A stretch of DNA of 64,000 bases from Diplodia intermedia (GCA_021495925.1 JAKEKT010000020.1:1-64000); one strand, 5' to 3'; positions 22,670-33,866 are shown, counted from the stretch's first letter. Numbers and translations: made by a program. The notes: generated from the sequence alone by a model not told the origin.

Positions 22670-24020
22670 ATGTCTTTCAGAGCATTTCCACGCATCGCAT
22701 TGGCAGCTTCATCTCCCCGTCTTGCCTCCACTTCGCTAGTCGCGCGCAGCAGACTCTCCGCCATCACCTCACACTTCAGAGCTCCTCCCACAACCCCGCA
22801 ATCGACAGTCACCATAAGAAAAATGGCGTCAGCAAGCATCCCAGCGACCATGAAGGGCGTCATCATTGAGAAGACAGGCGGAACGGACGTCTTGCAGTAC
22901 AAGACGGACCTGCCCGTCCCGCAGCCCAAGGCCGGCGAGGTGCTGGTGAAGAACGACTTCATCGGCATCAACTTCATCGATACGTGAGTACCAAAACCTG
23001 ACGCAACGCACGACGTCCCACGCCATTGGAACACTCCACTCCTCACCACCCCACCATCCAAGAAACCAATCAACCCACCCAGTCTAACACTCTCTCCCAG
23101 CTACTACCGCACCGGCCTCTACGCCGCCCCCACCCTCCCCTACATCCTCGGCCGCGAAGCCGCCGGCACCGTCGTCGCGACGGGCGCGGGCGGCGAGCTC
23201 CACGGGCTGGCGGCGGGCGACCGCATCGTGTGGATGGGCGCGGGCGCGTACGCCGAGTACACGGCGGTCGGGACGGCGCACGCGGCGCGGGTGCCGGCGG
23301 GCGTGGGTGCGGACGCGGCGGCGGCGGCGCTGCTGCAGGGGCTCACGGCGCTGACGCTGATCCGCGAGGCGCACGCCGTGCGCGCCGGCGACTGGGTCCT
23401 CGTGCACGCCGCGGCCGGCGGCGTCGGGCTGTGGCTGTGCCGCCTGCTGCGCGCCGTGGGCGCGCGCGCCATCGGCACCGCGAGCAGCGAGGCTAAGAGG
23501 GAGCTGGCGCGCGCGAACGGCGCGGAGGTCGTGGTGGATTATACGGCTGAGGATGTGGTGGCTAGGGTGATGGAGGTGACCGGGGGTGGTGGTGTTGTGG
23601 CTGCGTTCGATGGCGTGGGGAAGTCGACGTTTGATGTTAGTATGGAGTGTTTGGCGAGGAAGGGGAGCATGGTCAGTTTTGGGAATGCGAGCGGTGCGGT
23701 GCCGCCGGTGACGATTGCGTATGTGTTTCCTTTTCCCTCCCCCCTTTCCTCCCCCGGTGTGAGTGATTGCTGACTGCTTTTGTTCGTTGTGTTGTAGGCG
23801 CCTCTCCGCGAAGAACGCGAGGCTGCTTCGGCCCACGCTATCCGGCTACCTTGCTACCCGTGAGGAGTTTGACAAGTACACCTCTGAGCTCTTCGAGTTC
23901 GTTGAGAAGCACAACATCGACGTCCGCATCCACGAGGTGTATCCGTTGGCGGAGGTCGCCAAGGCGCACCAGGATCTGGAGGGGAGGAAGACTACCGGGA
24001 AGCTGCTGCTGAAGCCTTGA
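22670..24020 (+). CDS. ZTA1: Quinone oxidoreductase / zeta-crystallin (Zta1-like, MDR superfamily)
   Basis: NADPH-dependent reductase of quinones and alpha,beta-unsaturated carbonyls, a zinc-less medium-chain reductase. Exons 22670-22983, 23101-23718 and 23798-24020 give 384 residues. The catalytic core has GINFIDTYYRTGLY, LGREAAGTVV, the nucleotide-binding VHAAAGGVGLWLCRLLRAVGA, and a C-terminal ARLSAKNARLLRPTL typical of Zta1. The first 51 residues are rich in Arg, Ser and Ala without acids until late, as in a mitochondrial presequence. A second in-frame ATG at 22823 (MASASIPATMKG) would yield the cytosolic length of yeast Zta1. Middle-exon G+C is very high. Assignment is good; dual targeting is inference. 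Confidence 0.9.
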
Positions 24021-24383
24021 ATGGCATAAGTGAGAACAAATCAACACCTACAAATACTAGTCAATGAGACAAATTGTCAAGCTCAACTTGCGAAGTGAGA
24101 ATAACGTCCATGAGACTAAGGGTGAGTGGGTTGTGACATTTGATATGCCAAATTTACCTTTGTGGTCCAATCTAGGAGAGTAGGGCAATAGAGTCATGTT
24201 GATACCCTGCGTCTTGTCAAAGAATCCACCACCTCTCTCCAATTACCGCATGATCATTCGTCCAGGGAGGCATGAAACATGACAAAGGCAAAGCTTAGAT
24301 CGATTTGCTTTCCACCCAGACAGATCCGCTGACGGCGACACATCTCCACAGGCGCCGCCGCCGCCGCCGCCCCATCCCACCAA
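24021..24383. other. Convergent 3' intergenic region with GCC microsatellite
   Basis: Short gap between the oxidoreductase (plus) and the tautomerase-like gene (minus); probably both 3' UTRs. It ends next to a GCC run at about 24354-24372. Confidence 0.6.
24354..24372 (+). repeat. GCC microsatellite
   Basis: Six GCC units just beyond the stop codon of the tautomerase-like gene. Confidence 0.8.
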
Positions 24384-25179
24384 TCAAACACCACCACCAC
24401 CCAGCACGCCCATCGCCCGACACTCCTCAACCAGGCCCCTCATCCCCTCGTCGCCCGCGCGGGCGCGCCGCTCGAAGTCGGCCATGTTCTCCCTCATCCA
24501 CGCCACGTCGGCGCCCGCCTCGGGCAGCATGACGCCCCTTTCCTCGCCGGCCACGATGGTGCCGTGGACGAAGATGGCGTCGAGCGGCGGGCCGCCGCCC
24601 GGCAGCAGGACGCGCTCCCACGCGTCCCGCCGGAGCTGCCGGCACAGCTCGTCGTACGCGCTGCGCGGCCGCGAGGCGCCGGGGCGGACGTGCGCGTGGA
24701 TGGCGTTGACGCGGGTCTGGGGATGGTTAACTACTTGCTTTTGGCGCGTCTTTTTTTTTCTCTTGGGTGGCTGTCTGTGCGAGGCTGCTGCGTGCGGGGG
24801 GTTGAGATGATATGGGTGGGAGGAATGGGAGCCCTTCATGGGGTGCGGACATCGATAGTTTACTTCCTATTCCTTTTTTTTTCTGTTCTGAATTCTACGT
24901 CTGGGTGGAGCCTCCGGCTCTCTATGTTTGGTGCATAGGAACAGTCTTCAACCAAAGGGACGCCCATAAAGTAACACGCTTTCACATAAGGACCGGGTAT
25001 TTGCTTACGGGTTTGCCGCCTACGTAATAAGAAGCGTCTGAAACGTCTTCGAACTTGACGTTGACGAACAGAGATGGGGTCGTAAAGACAGTCGTGTGGA
25101 TTTTCGTAATGGCAGCGGCGAGCTCATCACGTTGAGATGTGTTGAGGGGGTCCTTGTGAGAAACGATGTAGAGCGGCAT
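24384..25179 (-). CDS. Tautomerase-superfamily protein, cis-CaaD-like (Tautomerase_3)
   Basis: Small MIF/4-oxalocrotonate-tautomerase-fold enzyme, resembling fungal proteins related to cis-3-chloroacrylic acid dehalogenase; the substrate is unknown. Exons 25179-25009 and 24716-24384 give 167 residues. Pro2 follows the initiator Met, giving the catalytic N-terminal proline after Met removal. A histidine follows at position 28 (ITKIHTTVF). Next come VKFEDVSDASYYVGGKP, then across the intron TRVNAIHAHVRPG with arginines where cis-CaaD-like enzymes bind carboxylate. The 292-nt intron is unusually long here; another small exon inside it cannot be excluded. No pathway genes lie beside it. Confidence 0.75.
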
Positions 25180-25894
25180 TGTAAGCTAAAGTCTACGATA
25201 GATTGTAGTGGAGACGGATTTTCTGAGCGGGACTGCAAAACAGTAGAAGACTGTCAATTTATGAGTACTCTAGCTGTTAGCTGTGGTGCTCTAGTAAGAT
25301 AGCTTACCGGTATTGCTAGTGTTGACTGATGTCCGGGGAAGCTGTTTACTGATCCTCGGAGAAGAGGAGGTGACGTCGATCTTCCGCGTGTGGCGTGAGG
25401 GGGTGGGGCACGTTTTCGGGCAAGAGGATCACCCCGCCGGCCTCATGACCAGTGTCTACCCGCCCTTAGCGAACCAACAACTGGCGTTGTACACTGTGGA
25501 TGAAGCCGGGATGCTGCATGCGTTCCTGAGATGAGGAAGGAGTGAATTCCCGTAGTATACATGTTGTGTAACGCTTGTTGTAACCGCCATACAATACAAT
25601 TCCATAACGCCGACGTATATGCAGTCGTCTCGTGTGCAATAGCCTCGACTGCTCCCTTCGGTTGAGGACGGCCCTCGGTGGCCCTCAACTTCGATTTTGC
25701 TTTCGCTAGCAATCGTCGATCCCAAATCACGTACAAAATCGCTTCGTAAAACCCGCTACAGTCGAACTACCTCGGAAGGACGGGTTCAAAGCCAAGACCG
25801 AGACGCAAATGCACAGGTACGTGGCAAAGACGTCTGGAGCAGGACCTCGGCAACCCACTGCTGTGTTACAGTGCATTGGATTCCATCCTTGTGC
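25180..25894. other. Intergenic region
   Basis: 5' flank of the tautomerase-like gene and 3' flank of the small membrane protein gene. Several minus-strand ORFs of 60-100 codons overlap one another here without domains. Nothing convincing. Confidence 0.5.
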
Positions 25895-26194
25895 TTAGAT
25901 TCCACCACCTGTGGCGACAGGTTAGACACCTGGTCCTAGGCGAACAAGAGGTCGAAGCAACACTCACCGGAACGGTGCGTTTCAACGCGGTAGTCGCCAG
26001 CAGGTCTCTGCTGGGTGTTGGGGCCGGTAGTCTTGAGCAGCAGGTAGGAAGCACTCAGTCCGACAAAGGTGAGGCCGACGGCGCGGCGACTGCGATCAGA
26101 TCATGTCAGTCGAGCTCCTGGAAGCATCTGGGGCAGCCGGATGCGGGGAAGGGCTAGTGGAGAGAACGTACGTGAAGAGCGCGTTGAGGCCCAT
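25895..26194 (-). CDS. 52-residue single-pass membrane microprotein, unknown function
   Basis: I do not recognise it. Exons 26194-26172, 26089-25968 and 25908-25895 join to a 52-residue protein: short N terminus MGLNALFT, an RR pair, one hydrophobic segment (AVGLTFVGLSASYLLLK), then a polar tail with DYRVETHRSGGGI. Both introns (82 and 59 nt) have GT/AG ends, and the phases match exactly. No single exon is long enough to be flagged as an ORF, so automated callers can miss it. The Arg pair before one helix and the small size resemble inner-mitochondrial-membrane microproteins, but that is inference. It is divergent from ESF1 with 346 bp between starts. Confidence 0.72.
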
Positions 26195-26540
26195 GATGCA
26201 GGATTCTTAGGGATCAATTGGGGAGGAGGGAATCAGACAGAGAACAAGAAGCTTCGAAGCAGCGGTGTGGAGAAGGTTGTGGAGTTGTTGGCGTGATGCC
26301 GGGCACGCGACAGGCATTGGAAGGGCCGGCCACTTACAACCGCGGCTAACCCTATGACGAAAGGCACCGTTGCCTATCGATAACGGCCGCACTTCGGCAA
26401 TCTCAGAAAAATCCACGGCCCCGAGAGGCGCGACGCGCAGCTACGCTTCTCTGCCCTCCACTGCACCGTTGCTCGATAATCCTCGCACTCTGCGCCGCTG
26501 ACTATCCTGCAATTGCGGCGACAATACCACCCGCTTCGCC
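26195..26540. promoter_or_regulatory. Shared divergent promoter of the microprotein and ESF1 genes
   Basis: 346 bp between divergent starts. Contains CTAACCCTA at 26346-26354, a telobox-like (TTAGGG-type) element seen near ribosome-biogenesis genes in several eukaryotes. Function here is inferred. Confidence 0.45.
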
Positions 26541-28939
26541 ATGGCTCCTTCGAAGCAAAAGGCCCCCAAGGGCAGTGCTTCGAAGTCGAAATCGGGTGCC
26601 ATCATCTGTAAGTTTTCCATGCGCCGCGATGCTACAAAAGTCCAATTATCCGCACGCAGATAGACTAATCCCAGGCCTCTACAGCTGATCCCCGTTTCTC
26701 CAATATCCACTCCGACCCCCGATTCCGCCTGCCCTCGAAGAAAAACACTCATGTCACCCTCGACAAGCGTTTCGCGCACATGCTCGACGATGATGACTTC
26801 ACACGCAAGGCTTCCGTAGACCGTTACGGCCGCAAGATTACCAAGGATGCCGGCAAAAAGGAGCTCGAGCGGATGTACCGGGTTGAAGACGAGGATGAGG
26901 ACGAAGACGAGGACGAGGACGAGGAGAAGGCTGACGTCGACGACGATGATGAGGTGCAGAAGGAACTTGCCAGGGTAGACAGGAAATATGACCCTGCGCG
27001 AGAGGGCGGGTTTTCCTCCTCAGAAGACGAGAGCGATGAGGAGGATGAAGATGAGGTGGAGGTTCAGGAGCAGGACGCATTCGAGTTCCCCACCGGCGGC
27101 AAGGAGGCGGAAATCGAGGAGATGGAAGACGCTACACCGCGACTGGCGGTTGTGAACCTGGACTGGGACAACATACGAGCCGCGGATCTCATGGCTGTTG
27201 CAAATAGCTTCGCGCCTGAAGGAGGTCGTATCCTCAACGTGACTGTCTATCCCAGCGAATTCGGCCGCGAGCGCATGGAGAGAGAAGAGCTGGAGGGGCC
27301 GCCGCGAGAGATTTTCGCAAAGAACAAGAAAGACGACTCTGAATCTTCCGAAGACTCCGAAGAAGACTCGGACGACGAGGAAGAGAGGATAAAGAAGGAT
27401 CTGCTGCAGGAGGACAAGGGTGACGAGTTCGACTCCAAGGCACTGCGCCAATACCAGCTGGAGCGTCTGCGCTACTACTATGCTGTGATCACGGCCGACT
27501 CCGCCGGGACAGCGCGGCATATTTACGAGAACATGGATGGGCGCGAGTACTTGTCCAGCGCCAACTTCTTCGATCTACGTTTCGTGCCGGACGAGGTGTC
27601 TTTCGACGAGGACAAGCCGCGTGACGAATGCAAACGCATCCCCGACGGCTACCGGCCAAACGACTTCGTCACCGACGCCCTCACTCATTCGCGCGTCAAG
27701 CTAACCTGGGACGCCGATGACAACGCCCGCAAGGAGATCCAGAAGCGCGCCTTCAGCCAAAAGGAGATCGACGACAATGACCTGCAAGCATACATTGGCT
27801 CCGACAGCTCCTCCGACCAAGATTCCGGCTCCGAGGGCGACTCGGAAGCCGAGATAGCAGCAGCCACCACCGACAAGGACGCAAAGAAGCGCGCTCGCGA
27901 GGAGAAAGCCGCGAAGCTGCGCGCTGCACTCGGCCTCGACAGCGGCAGCGCTCCAGCCCCCAAGAAGTCTCGCGATGCCGCGGACAAGCCGGTCGGCGAC
28001 ATGCAGATCACATTCACGTCCGGCCTCTCGTCCGCCAAGGCCGACAAGAAGGCCGTCTTCGAGAACCAGCCGGAGGAGTCGACCAAGGACAAGTACCTCC
28101 GCAAGGAGAAGGAGCGCAAGCAGCGCCGCAAGGAACGCGCCAAGGCCCGCCGCATGGGCCTCGATCCGGACGACCCGGAGGCGCTGGCGAAGGTGCGCGA
28201 AGACGAGGCGGCGGCGTCGTCGTCGTCGGACGAAGAAGCCGCCGTCGCAAGGGGAGGAGGAGAGCAGGCGGAAGACGGCGGCGACGACGCCGACGACGAC
28301 CCCTTCAACGACCCCTTCTTCGAGAACCCGGAAGCGGAGCGCAAGCGCGCCTTCAAGGAGGCCAAGAAGGCCGACAGGCAGCGCAAGCGCGAGGAGCGCG
28401 AGGCGCAGGCGGCCCGGAGCGCGGCCGAGCGCGCGCAGCTCGAGCTGCTCATGGCCGAGGACGAGGGCAAGTCGCACCTACGCCACTTCGACATCAACGA
28501 GATCGAGAAGGCGGAGAAGAAGAAGAAGGGAAAGAAGGGCAAGCGGGGCAAGAAGGGAAAGAAGCACGACGACGACGACGGCGACGGAGAGGATGCGGAG
28601 GCCAAGGGCGAGGACCAGGAAGGCTTCCAGATGGACACGCGCGACCCCCGCTTCAAGGCCCTGTTCGAGAGCCACGAGTTCGCCATCGACCCGACCAACC
28701 CGCGCTTCCGCGGCACCAAGGGCATGAAGGCGCTGCTGGAGGAGGGCAGGAAGAAGAGGAAGATGGGCAGGGGTGGCGGCGGCGGCGGCGAGCTGGACGA
28801 GGACGAGGCCGAGGCCGAGGCCGGCGGCAGGGGGAAGAGGGCGAGGAAGGCCGAGGATGCGGATGGCGGCAGGCAGCAGGATGATCTGAAGAGGCTCGTC
28901 GAGCGGGTCAAGGGGAAGTCGAAGAAGGCCAAGGCGTAG
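26541..28939 (+). CDS. ESF1: Pre-rRNA processing protein Esf1
   Basis: Nucleolar factor for early 18S rRNA maturation in the small-subunit processome. Exons 26541-26607 and 26685-28939 give 773 residues. The N terminus is basic (MAPSKQKAPKGS) and then carries DPRFSNIHSDPRFRLPSKK, LDKRFAHML and a Glu/Asp run. The central ESF1 RNA-recognition-like domain includes LAVVNLDWDNIRAADLMAV, LNVTVYPSEFG and LERLRYYYAV. Lys/Glu-rich stretches follow, and the C-terminal NUC153 motif appears in DPRFKALFESHEFAIDPT. Charged low complexity produces long spurious ORFs on the opposite strand. Length and domain order match the family. Confidence 0.93.
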
Positions 28940-29629
28940 AGAAGTGCGGAGGGAAAGGGGGATCGATCATATGCATTGGGCTGGAGTAATTTTTGTTCAC
29001 TTGGGGGCGATTCGCACACACGAGTTGCGGGGAGTAAAGCTTGCTGCGGTTTCGTTCATAGGAGGGAAAAAAAAAGCCGGCAGGAATCGGAGTCATCAAA
29101 GGGTGGGAGTGGCTCCTTTGTGTTTCGATGCCAATTCGCTTAGTATTTCACCAAGATGTCGATGGGAGTTCTTGACCGGATACTTCTTGACATACTTGAT
29201 GCTTCACATCTACTATGAATGCTTCAACTTCTCCATCCGCGACTCTCCATCGTGTCGCAGTACTGCATGCATATATCTCTTGTTGACTTCCTCACCATGA
29301 CTTGTTCGGTTACCAGAGTGAACCAAAAGAACCAAGGAGAAAGAAGTTCGTGTGAACAATAGGCGCTTGCTGTATCGAACTCGAAAACGTTCTTGAATCA
29401 CTCTCAAAGAAGACAGTATACTAGTCTGGACCAACACCAATGTCCACGCTTCTGCTCTGCACTGCTGTCATACCTCACTCTACACTTTAGTCGCTTTGCA
29501 CGCGCAGTTTATTCCAACAGCAAGAAAGAAACGCTCACATGGCCGGGGGTTGGGAAAGGGGCAAGAAGATAATTCTTTCGCGTCAATTGAACTACAAATG
29601 AAGGGGATCAAAGAAAAGAAGAAGCGCAT
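28940..29629. other. Convergent 3' intergenic region
   Basis: A+T-richer gap between the ESF1 and NADH dehydrogenase 3' ends, likely both 3' UTRs. I see no gene. Confidence 0.6.
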
Positions 29630-31909
29630 CTAGAAGTTCATGAGGTCTGTGCTAGAATGTCAGCTTCAGAAAATTACAGTGCAGAATGGAGGGCGACATA
29701 CCGCGTCCAAACAACGCTCTCTTGGTCCAATCCATTGCCAGCAGGATTCTCGTCCGCAAGCTCACGCTCTGCGCGAAGTAGACGCTGCGCCAAAGGTAGA
29801 CAGCCAGCAGGCCGCCGGAGAAGTTGAGGCCGTTGATATCAAAGATGGCGGCGTTGCCAATGTATGCGAGCGATCCGAGATGCCTGTACTCGAACGCCTT
29901 GTAGGCGGCTTCGTCGAGATCGCCGTAGTCGACCTGGTTCATGCGCATGCCCGGGGCCGCGCGCGCAATGGCGTTGAACTTGCGCGACAGGTACTGGCCC
30001 TGCTGGTGAGCGCGCTGGGCGGTGGCCGGAAGCGAGGTCAGTTTCGAGTCGATCTGGCGCAGGAGCTCGTGTAGCTCGCCGAAATCGAGCGTGCCGCTCC
30101 TGTCCTTGTCGTACTGCTCGAACAGCTTGTCCAGGCGGCGCAGGTGGTCTGCCGCTTGTGGGAAGCGCGCCTTGACACGTTTAGCGACTTGGCGCCAGTC
30201 CGTGTACGAGATGTGCATGTCCTCCGGGTCCTTTCCCTTCTCCCAGGCGAGCGTACGCAGGAAAGTCACGATGTGGTCCGAGACGTTGTTCTGCACGGTT
30301 GCGCAGTCACCGATTGCGTAAACATCGCCCAGAGGTGCTCCCACGATACGGCAATGGGCATCTGTCACCAGAGCGTGCCTGTTGTTCTGTCCGTCGAGCT
30401 TCTTGGCCAATCTTGCGCAGAAGTCGGTTTGAGCTACAGCCGTCAGCTACCAGTTCCCAAAGAAGCGCCTAGCGGCTAAGCAATCTTACCGACGCCAGTC
30501 GACCACAAGCAGAAGCCCATGGGCAGCTCCTTAACGACAACGTTGCCCTTATCGTCCTTTTGGGTGAAGAGGATCCTATCGTCCCGAACTTCCTTTACCC
30601 TGGAGTTTGTGAGGACATCAACTTGGTCCTTGGCAAAGCGGGCCTGCAGAAATATTAATTCCAGATCATCATGCTGATCATATTCTTGGACAAACCTCCG
30701 CATATCTCGAAAGAGCCTCATCGTACGTGTTGAGGATGTGTCCTCTGCTCTGGATTACGTGCACCGAAATCTCTGACCGTAGGATCTTGGGGAAGAACTT
30801 GGTCAAGTCCTCGTTAAGCATGTCGTAAAGTTCGGCCGCGAACTCAACACCAGTAGGGCCACCTCCGCAAACTACGAAAGAGAGGAGACGGCGGCGTTCC
30901 TCATCGGTGGTCGTAGGCAAACACGAAGCTTCCAGGTTCTGGATAACGGTGTTCCGGATTAAGCGCGCGTCGGTAATGTCCTTCAAGAAATGACAGTTTT
31001 CGAGACCCTTAACGCCGTGGGCATTGGTTACGGAGCCTGCATTCGTTAGATAGGGTTCAGCCGTCTTCTCGACTCTGACTTACCAACACCAATGATGAGC
31101 TTATCGTAGGGCAGGTAATAATTCTCTTCTTGGCCATTTGGACCAACGCCCGTGACCTCGACGAGCTTGTCCGAAAACTCGACATCGACTGCTTTTCCCT
31201 TGAAGAAATGACCATTCTTGCCAGCTATTATGCGCCGCACCGGCTCGACCAACGACCTGAGCTCTAGCGTGCCCACCGTGGCGGACGGAAGCATGGGGGT
31301 GAAAAGGAAATAGTTGGAGGGCGCAACAACGGTGATGTGGTAGTCGTCAGGATTCAGGCCTTTCAGCAAGGAAATGCTGCCCCAGCCGGTGCCCAGAATA
31401 ACCAGCTTCGGCTTGTGTTTTTGCTCCTTCTTGTCCGGGCTGTCGTCATCGTCGACCAAATGCTCTGCAATTGGCAGGTTCTTGGGACCACCTTTCCGAG
31501 GGAAGAGAGCAAGTTCAGAAACATGGATGTCCTCGTTGAAGGGACCCTCTTTATACGTGGTGGCATCGAAGATGAAGAAAGCAACCACTATGCTGCCACC
31601 GACAAGAGTGAAGATGCCTATCCATGCCGCTGTCTTGTAGAGGGCTCTGAGGGCGGCGGGTGTGCGTGACGGGGCATGATTTGTAGAAGCAGGGCGGCTG
31701 AAGAAGTCGGGCACCTTGTTGTTCCGGGTGTTCCTGAGGCGCGCCAGAGAGGCCGGGGCCAGCGGTCTTCTCGGCAGGGCGTTGGGAGTCGTAGAGGTGG
31801 ACGAGCATCTCGCAGCTGCAGCGAGGCCAAGTGTGGGACGCAGACTGCTTCGGAGAGCGGCCGGGGCGCGCGTGCGGGCGGTGCCGGCAAGTTGCTGCAG
31901 GCGCAGCAT
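29630..31909 (-). CDS. NDE1: External alternative NADH dehydrogenase with EF-hand (Nde type)
   Basis: Non-proton-pumping type II NAD(P)H:ubiquinone oxidoreductase on the outer face of the inner mitochondrial membrane. Exons 31909-31084, 31036-30696, 30643-30490, 30433-29702 and 29646-29630 give 689 residues. Features: mitochondrial presequence (MLRLQQLAGTARTRAP), one membrane helix (IGIFTLVGGSIVVAFFIF), first dinucleotide motif VILGTGWGSISLL, second motif VVCGGGPTGVEFAAEL, AIGDCA, and a complete EF-hand loop DKDRSGTLDFGE inserted before the C-terminal membrane-binding part. The loop has acidic or polar residues at all ligand positions, suggesting Ca2+ control. The last exon is only 17 nt (ends DLMNF). 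Membrane helix plus EF-hand favour the external class. Confidence 0.93.
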
Positions 31910-33002
31910 TGTTGACGCTGGTCTCGACGGGCGGTGATAGGGGCGTCAAGGTCGATGGGAACGAGCAGGCGCCAATTGGCAGGGCAGATCAGCAGAGCGA
32001 GTGTGCGAGTGTCATGGACGCGTGAGCGAAGAGGAATTGGCGTAAGGATGGCGTTGATGGATGCGAAAGAGTCGGCTGCCAGCTAGCTCTTGGAGGTGTG
32101 ACGTACACTTGCCGCTCCCGACTCGGCCGATCCGCCCGCGCCGGCGCCGACACGGACACGAGCCGCGACACCCATTCACGCCGCAACCTCCGCCTATCGC
32201 CCGCTATCGGAATGCGTTCTGAGCTCTCACTGGCCTCCGCCGCCCGGTCTCGACCTTGACGCCCTGAAAATTTGTTTGATCCTGCCAATTTTTATCAGAT
32301 TCGGCCCCATCCCCTTTCCCTCACCGCAGAGCAGCCCAGTGAAATCTGCCTCCCTTTATCTAATCTGATCATCTTTGCCCGTTGCATCTGATCGTCCAGC
32401 GCACAAGTTCCTCTACGCCCAATTCCACGAGACCGGAGTCAATCCCCTGCATCTAGGCAGCGCTTGTTTTTGAGCCGCATCGTGCGCACGCCAAACCTTC
32501 GCGAGTCAGACCGGCCGGCCAAGCAGTGCCTAGCGAGCGCCTCCTACTTCTGGCCCCGCTACCGAATCTATTCCTCTTCGCCGAGTTTCTTCCCTTCCTT
32601 ACATCTGAAGTATCTCCTCATGCATGGACGAACTTTTCAATTTAATGGTCGTCTCTCCATCAGCATGGCCGTTCACCATGTTCGTTTATATTCACAGGAG
32701 CCGAAATGATCGACTGTACACTTATGTCATAACTTTTTTCACACATTTCCATTTGTGTGTACGTACTACACTCCGTCCTCGCACATCGGCGCCTACCCCT
32801 AGCATATTACGATCATAGTCGTTGGCAATAAGATGGTGACCGCAGAACAAAACATGTTGTATAATGTTCTGCTTTGCACTATGATAATGTACGAGAGGAC
32901 GAAGCTGTAGGATAATGGATAGCCATTATCCCGTGGCAATGGCTAGCATCTACAAAGTAGGCTCACGCTAGACTCTCCGTTAGTCCAACGCTCACAGCCA
33001 TG
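31910..33002. other. Intergenic region, 1.1 kb
   Basis: Upstream region of the NADH dehydrogenase (minus) and 3' flank of the next gene (minus). ORFs are short and overlap on both strands; no domain seen. Confidence 0.5.
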
Positions 33003-33866
33003 CTATTGTAACTTCTCAAATCGGCACCATCGTTCTGCCACTGACCTTGCCGTCACAGTCCGCCCAGCCCACGCTCGGTCACCGATGCCAAAGCTCTTTG
33101 TGGTAACGTTCAATATGGACAACTTTTCGGCCCACGGGTCCTCATCAGCTGCGATTCCGGCCATGAGCAAGTCGTCAGTTACTGTACCGCCTTCTCTTTC
33201 CTCTTGCTCCACACCTTCTCTCTCACCAAAACCCGCACCAAGCAGAGTCTCCTCGTCGTCCATCCAAGCGTCGTTGCCTTTGTGGCGAAGGTGATGAGGT
33301 ACGGGACATTCTGCGATCACCAGCTTCTGCTTCCTGAAGGCGGCCGCCTCAATAGCGACGGCAAGCGTACGGCTTAAGCCTTGGGCAGAAAACGACGTGG
33401 TCTCTCTGTGCAGAGCGATCGGGTTCAGGAGAGCTAGAATGGGGTAACTGCCAGTGGGGCCGCCGAATGGCGTGCTCGCCTGGGGAGTGGGCTGTGACGC
33501 CGGGTCGCCAGGCGCTCTGGTCGTCAAAGAGGAGAGATGGGCTCTGAGAGTCTCCAGACTCGCGCAAAAGGTAAGATGGACGGCGGAGGTTGTGAAGAGG
33601 TTGTGGAGGGTGGGAATCAGAAGCTCGTCCAGGAGTGGAGGTGGCGGGGACGGACTGTGCTCAACATCCTGGGTTTCAGCATCCTGGGTTCCTGCAGGTG
33701 CCAAGCGCTCAGAAGTGCGGGCGTCCTCTACGAGGTGGAGGAGGAATTGCTCGAAGTCGGCGCGAGAAGAACAAACGACGAGCGAGGTGGGTGTGGCATG
33801 GTGGTCGATCAGATGTCGCAGAAACTCTGGCAGAGAAATCGGGTGCAGGACAGAAGGCCGAAGCAT
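33003..33866 (-). CDS. Conserved-looking hypothetical protein, 287 residues
   Basis: I do not recognise a named family. It is a single exon of 287 residues from ATG 33866; the frame is open 54 nt further up, but only with a GTG. The sequence has alternating hydrophobic segments typical of an alpha/beta fold: TSLVVCSSRADFEQFLLHLV, LLIPTLHNLFTTSAVHLTFC, YPILALLNPIALHRET and KLVIAECPVP. It ends with GRTVTARSVAERWCRFEKL. The order of strands and the RAWAGRTV end recall RecA-like folds of the Rad51-paralogue or Elongator kind, but there is no Walker A motif; that comparison is speculation. Pro-rich and Glu-rich linkers separate the blocks. It is divergent from AP-3 beta. Confidence 0.7.
   Translation of the reverse strand: MLRPSVLHPISLPEFLRHLIDHHATPTSLVVCSSRADFEQFLLHLVEDARTSERLAPAGTQDAETQDVEHSPSPPPPLLDELLIPTLHNLFTTSAVHLTFCASLETLRAHLSSLTTRAPGDPASQPTPQASTPFGGPTGSYPILALLNPIALHRETTSFSAQGLSRTLAVAIEAAAFRKQKLVIAECPVPHHLRHKGNDAWMDDEETLLGAGFGEREGVEQEEREGGTVTDDLLMAGIAADEDPWAEKLSILNVTTKSFGIGDRAWAGRTVTARSVAERWCRFEKLQ

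Noticed and set aside
27685..29019. 444-codon minus-strand ORF opposite ESF1
   Set aside because: Ser/Leu/Pro-rich shadow of the Lys/Glu-rich ESF1 frame; no domain.
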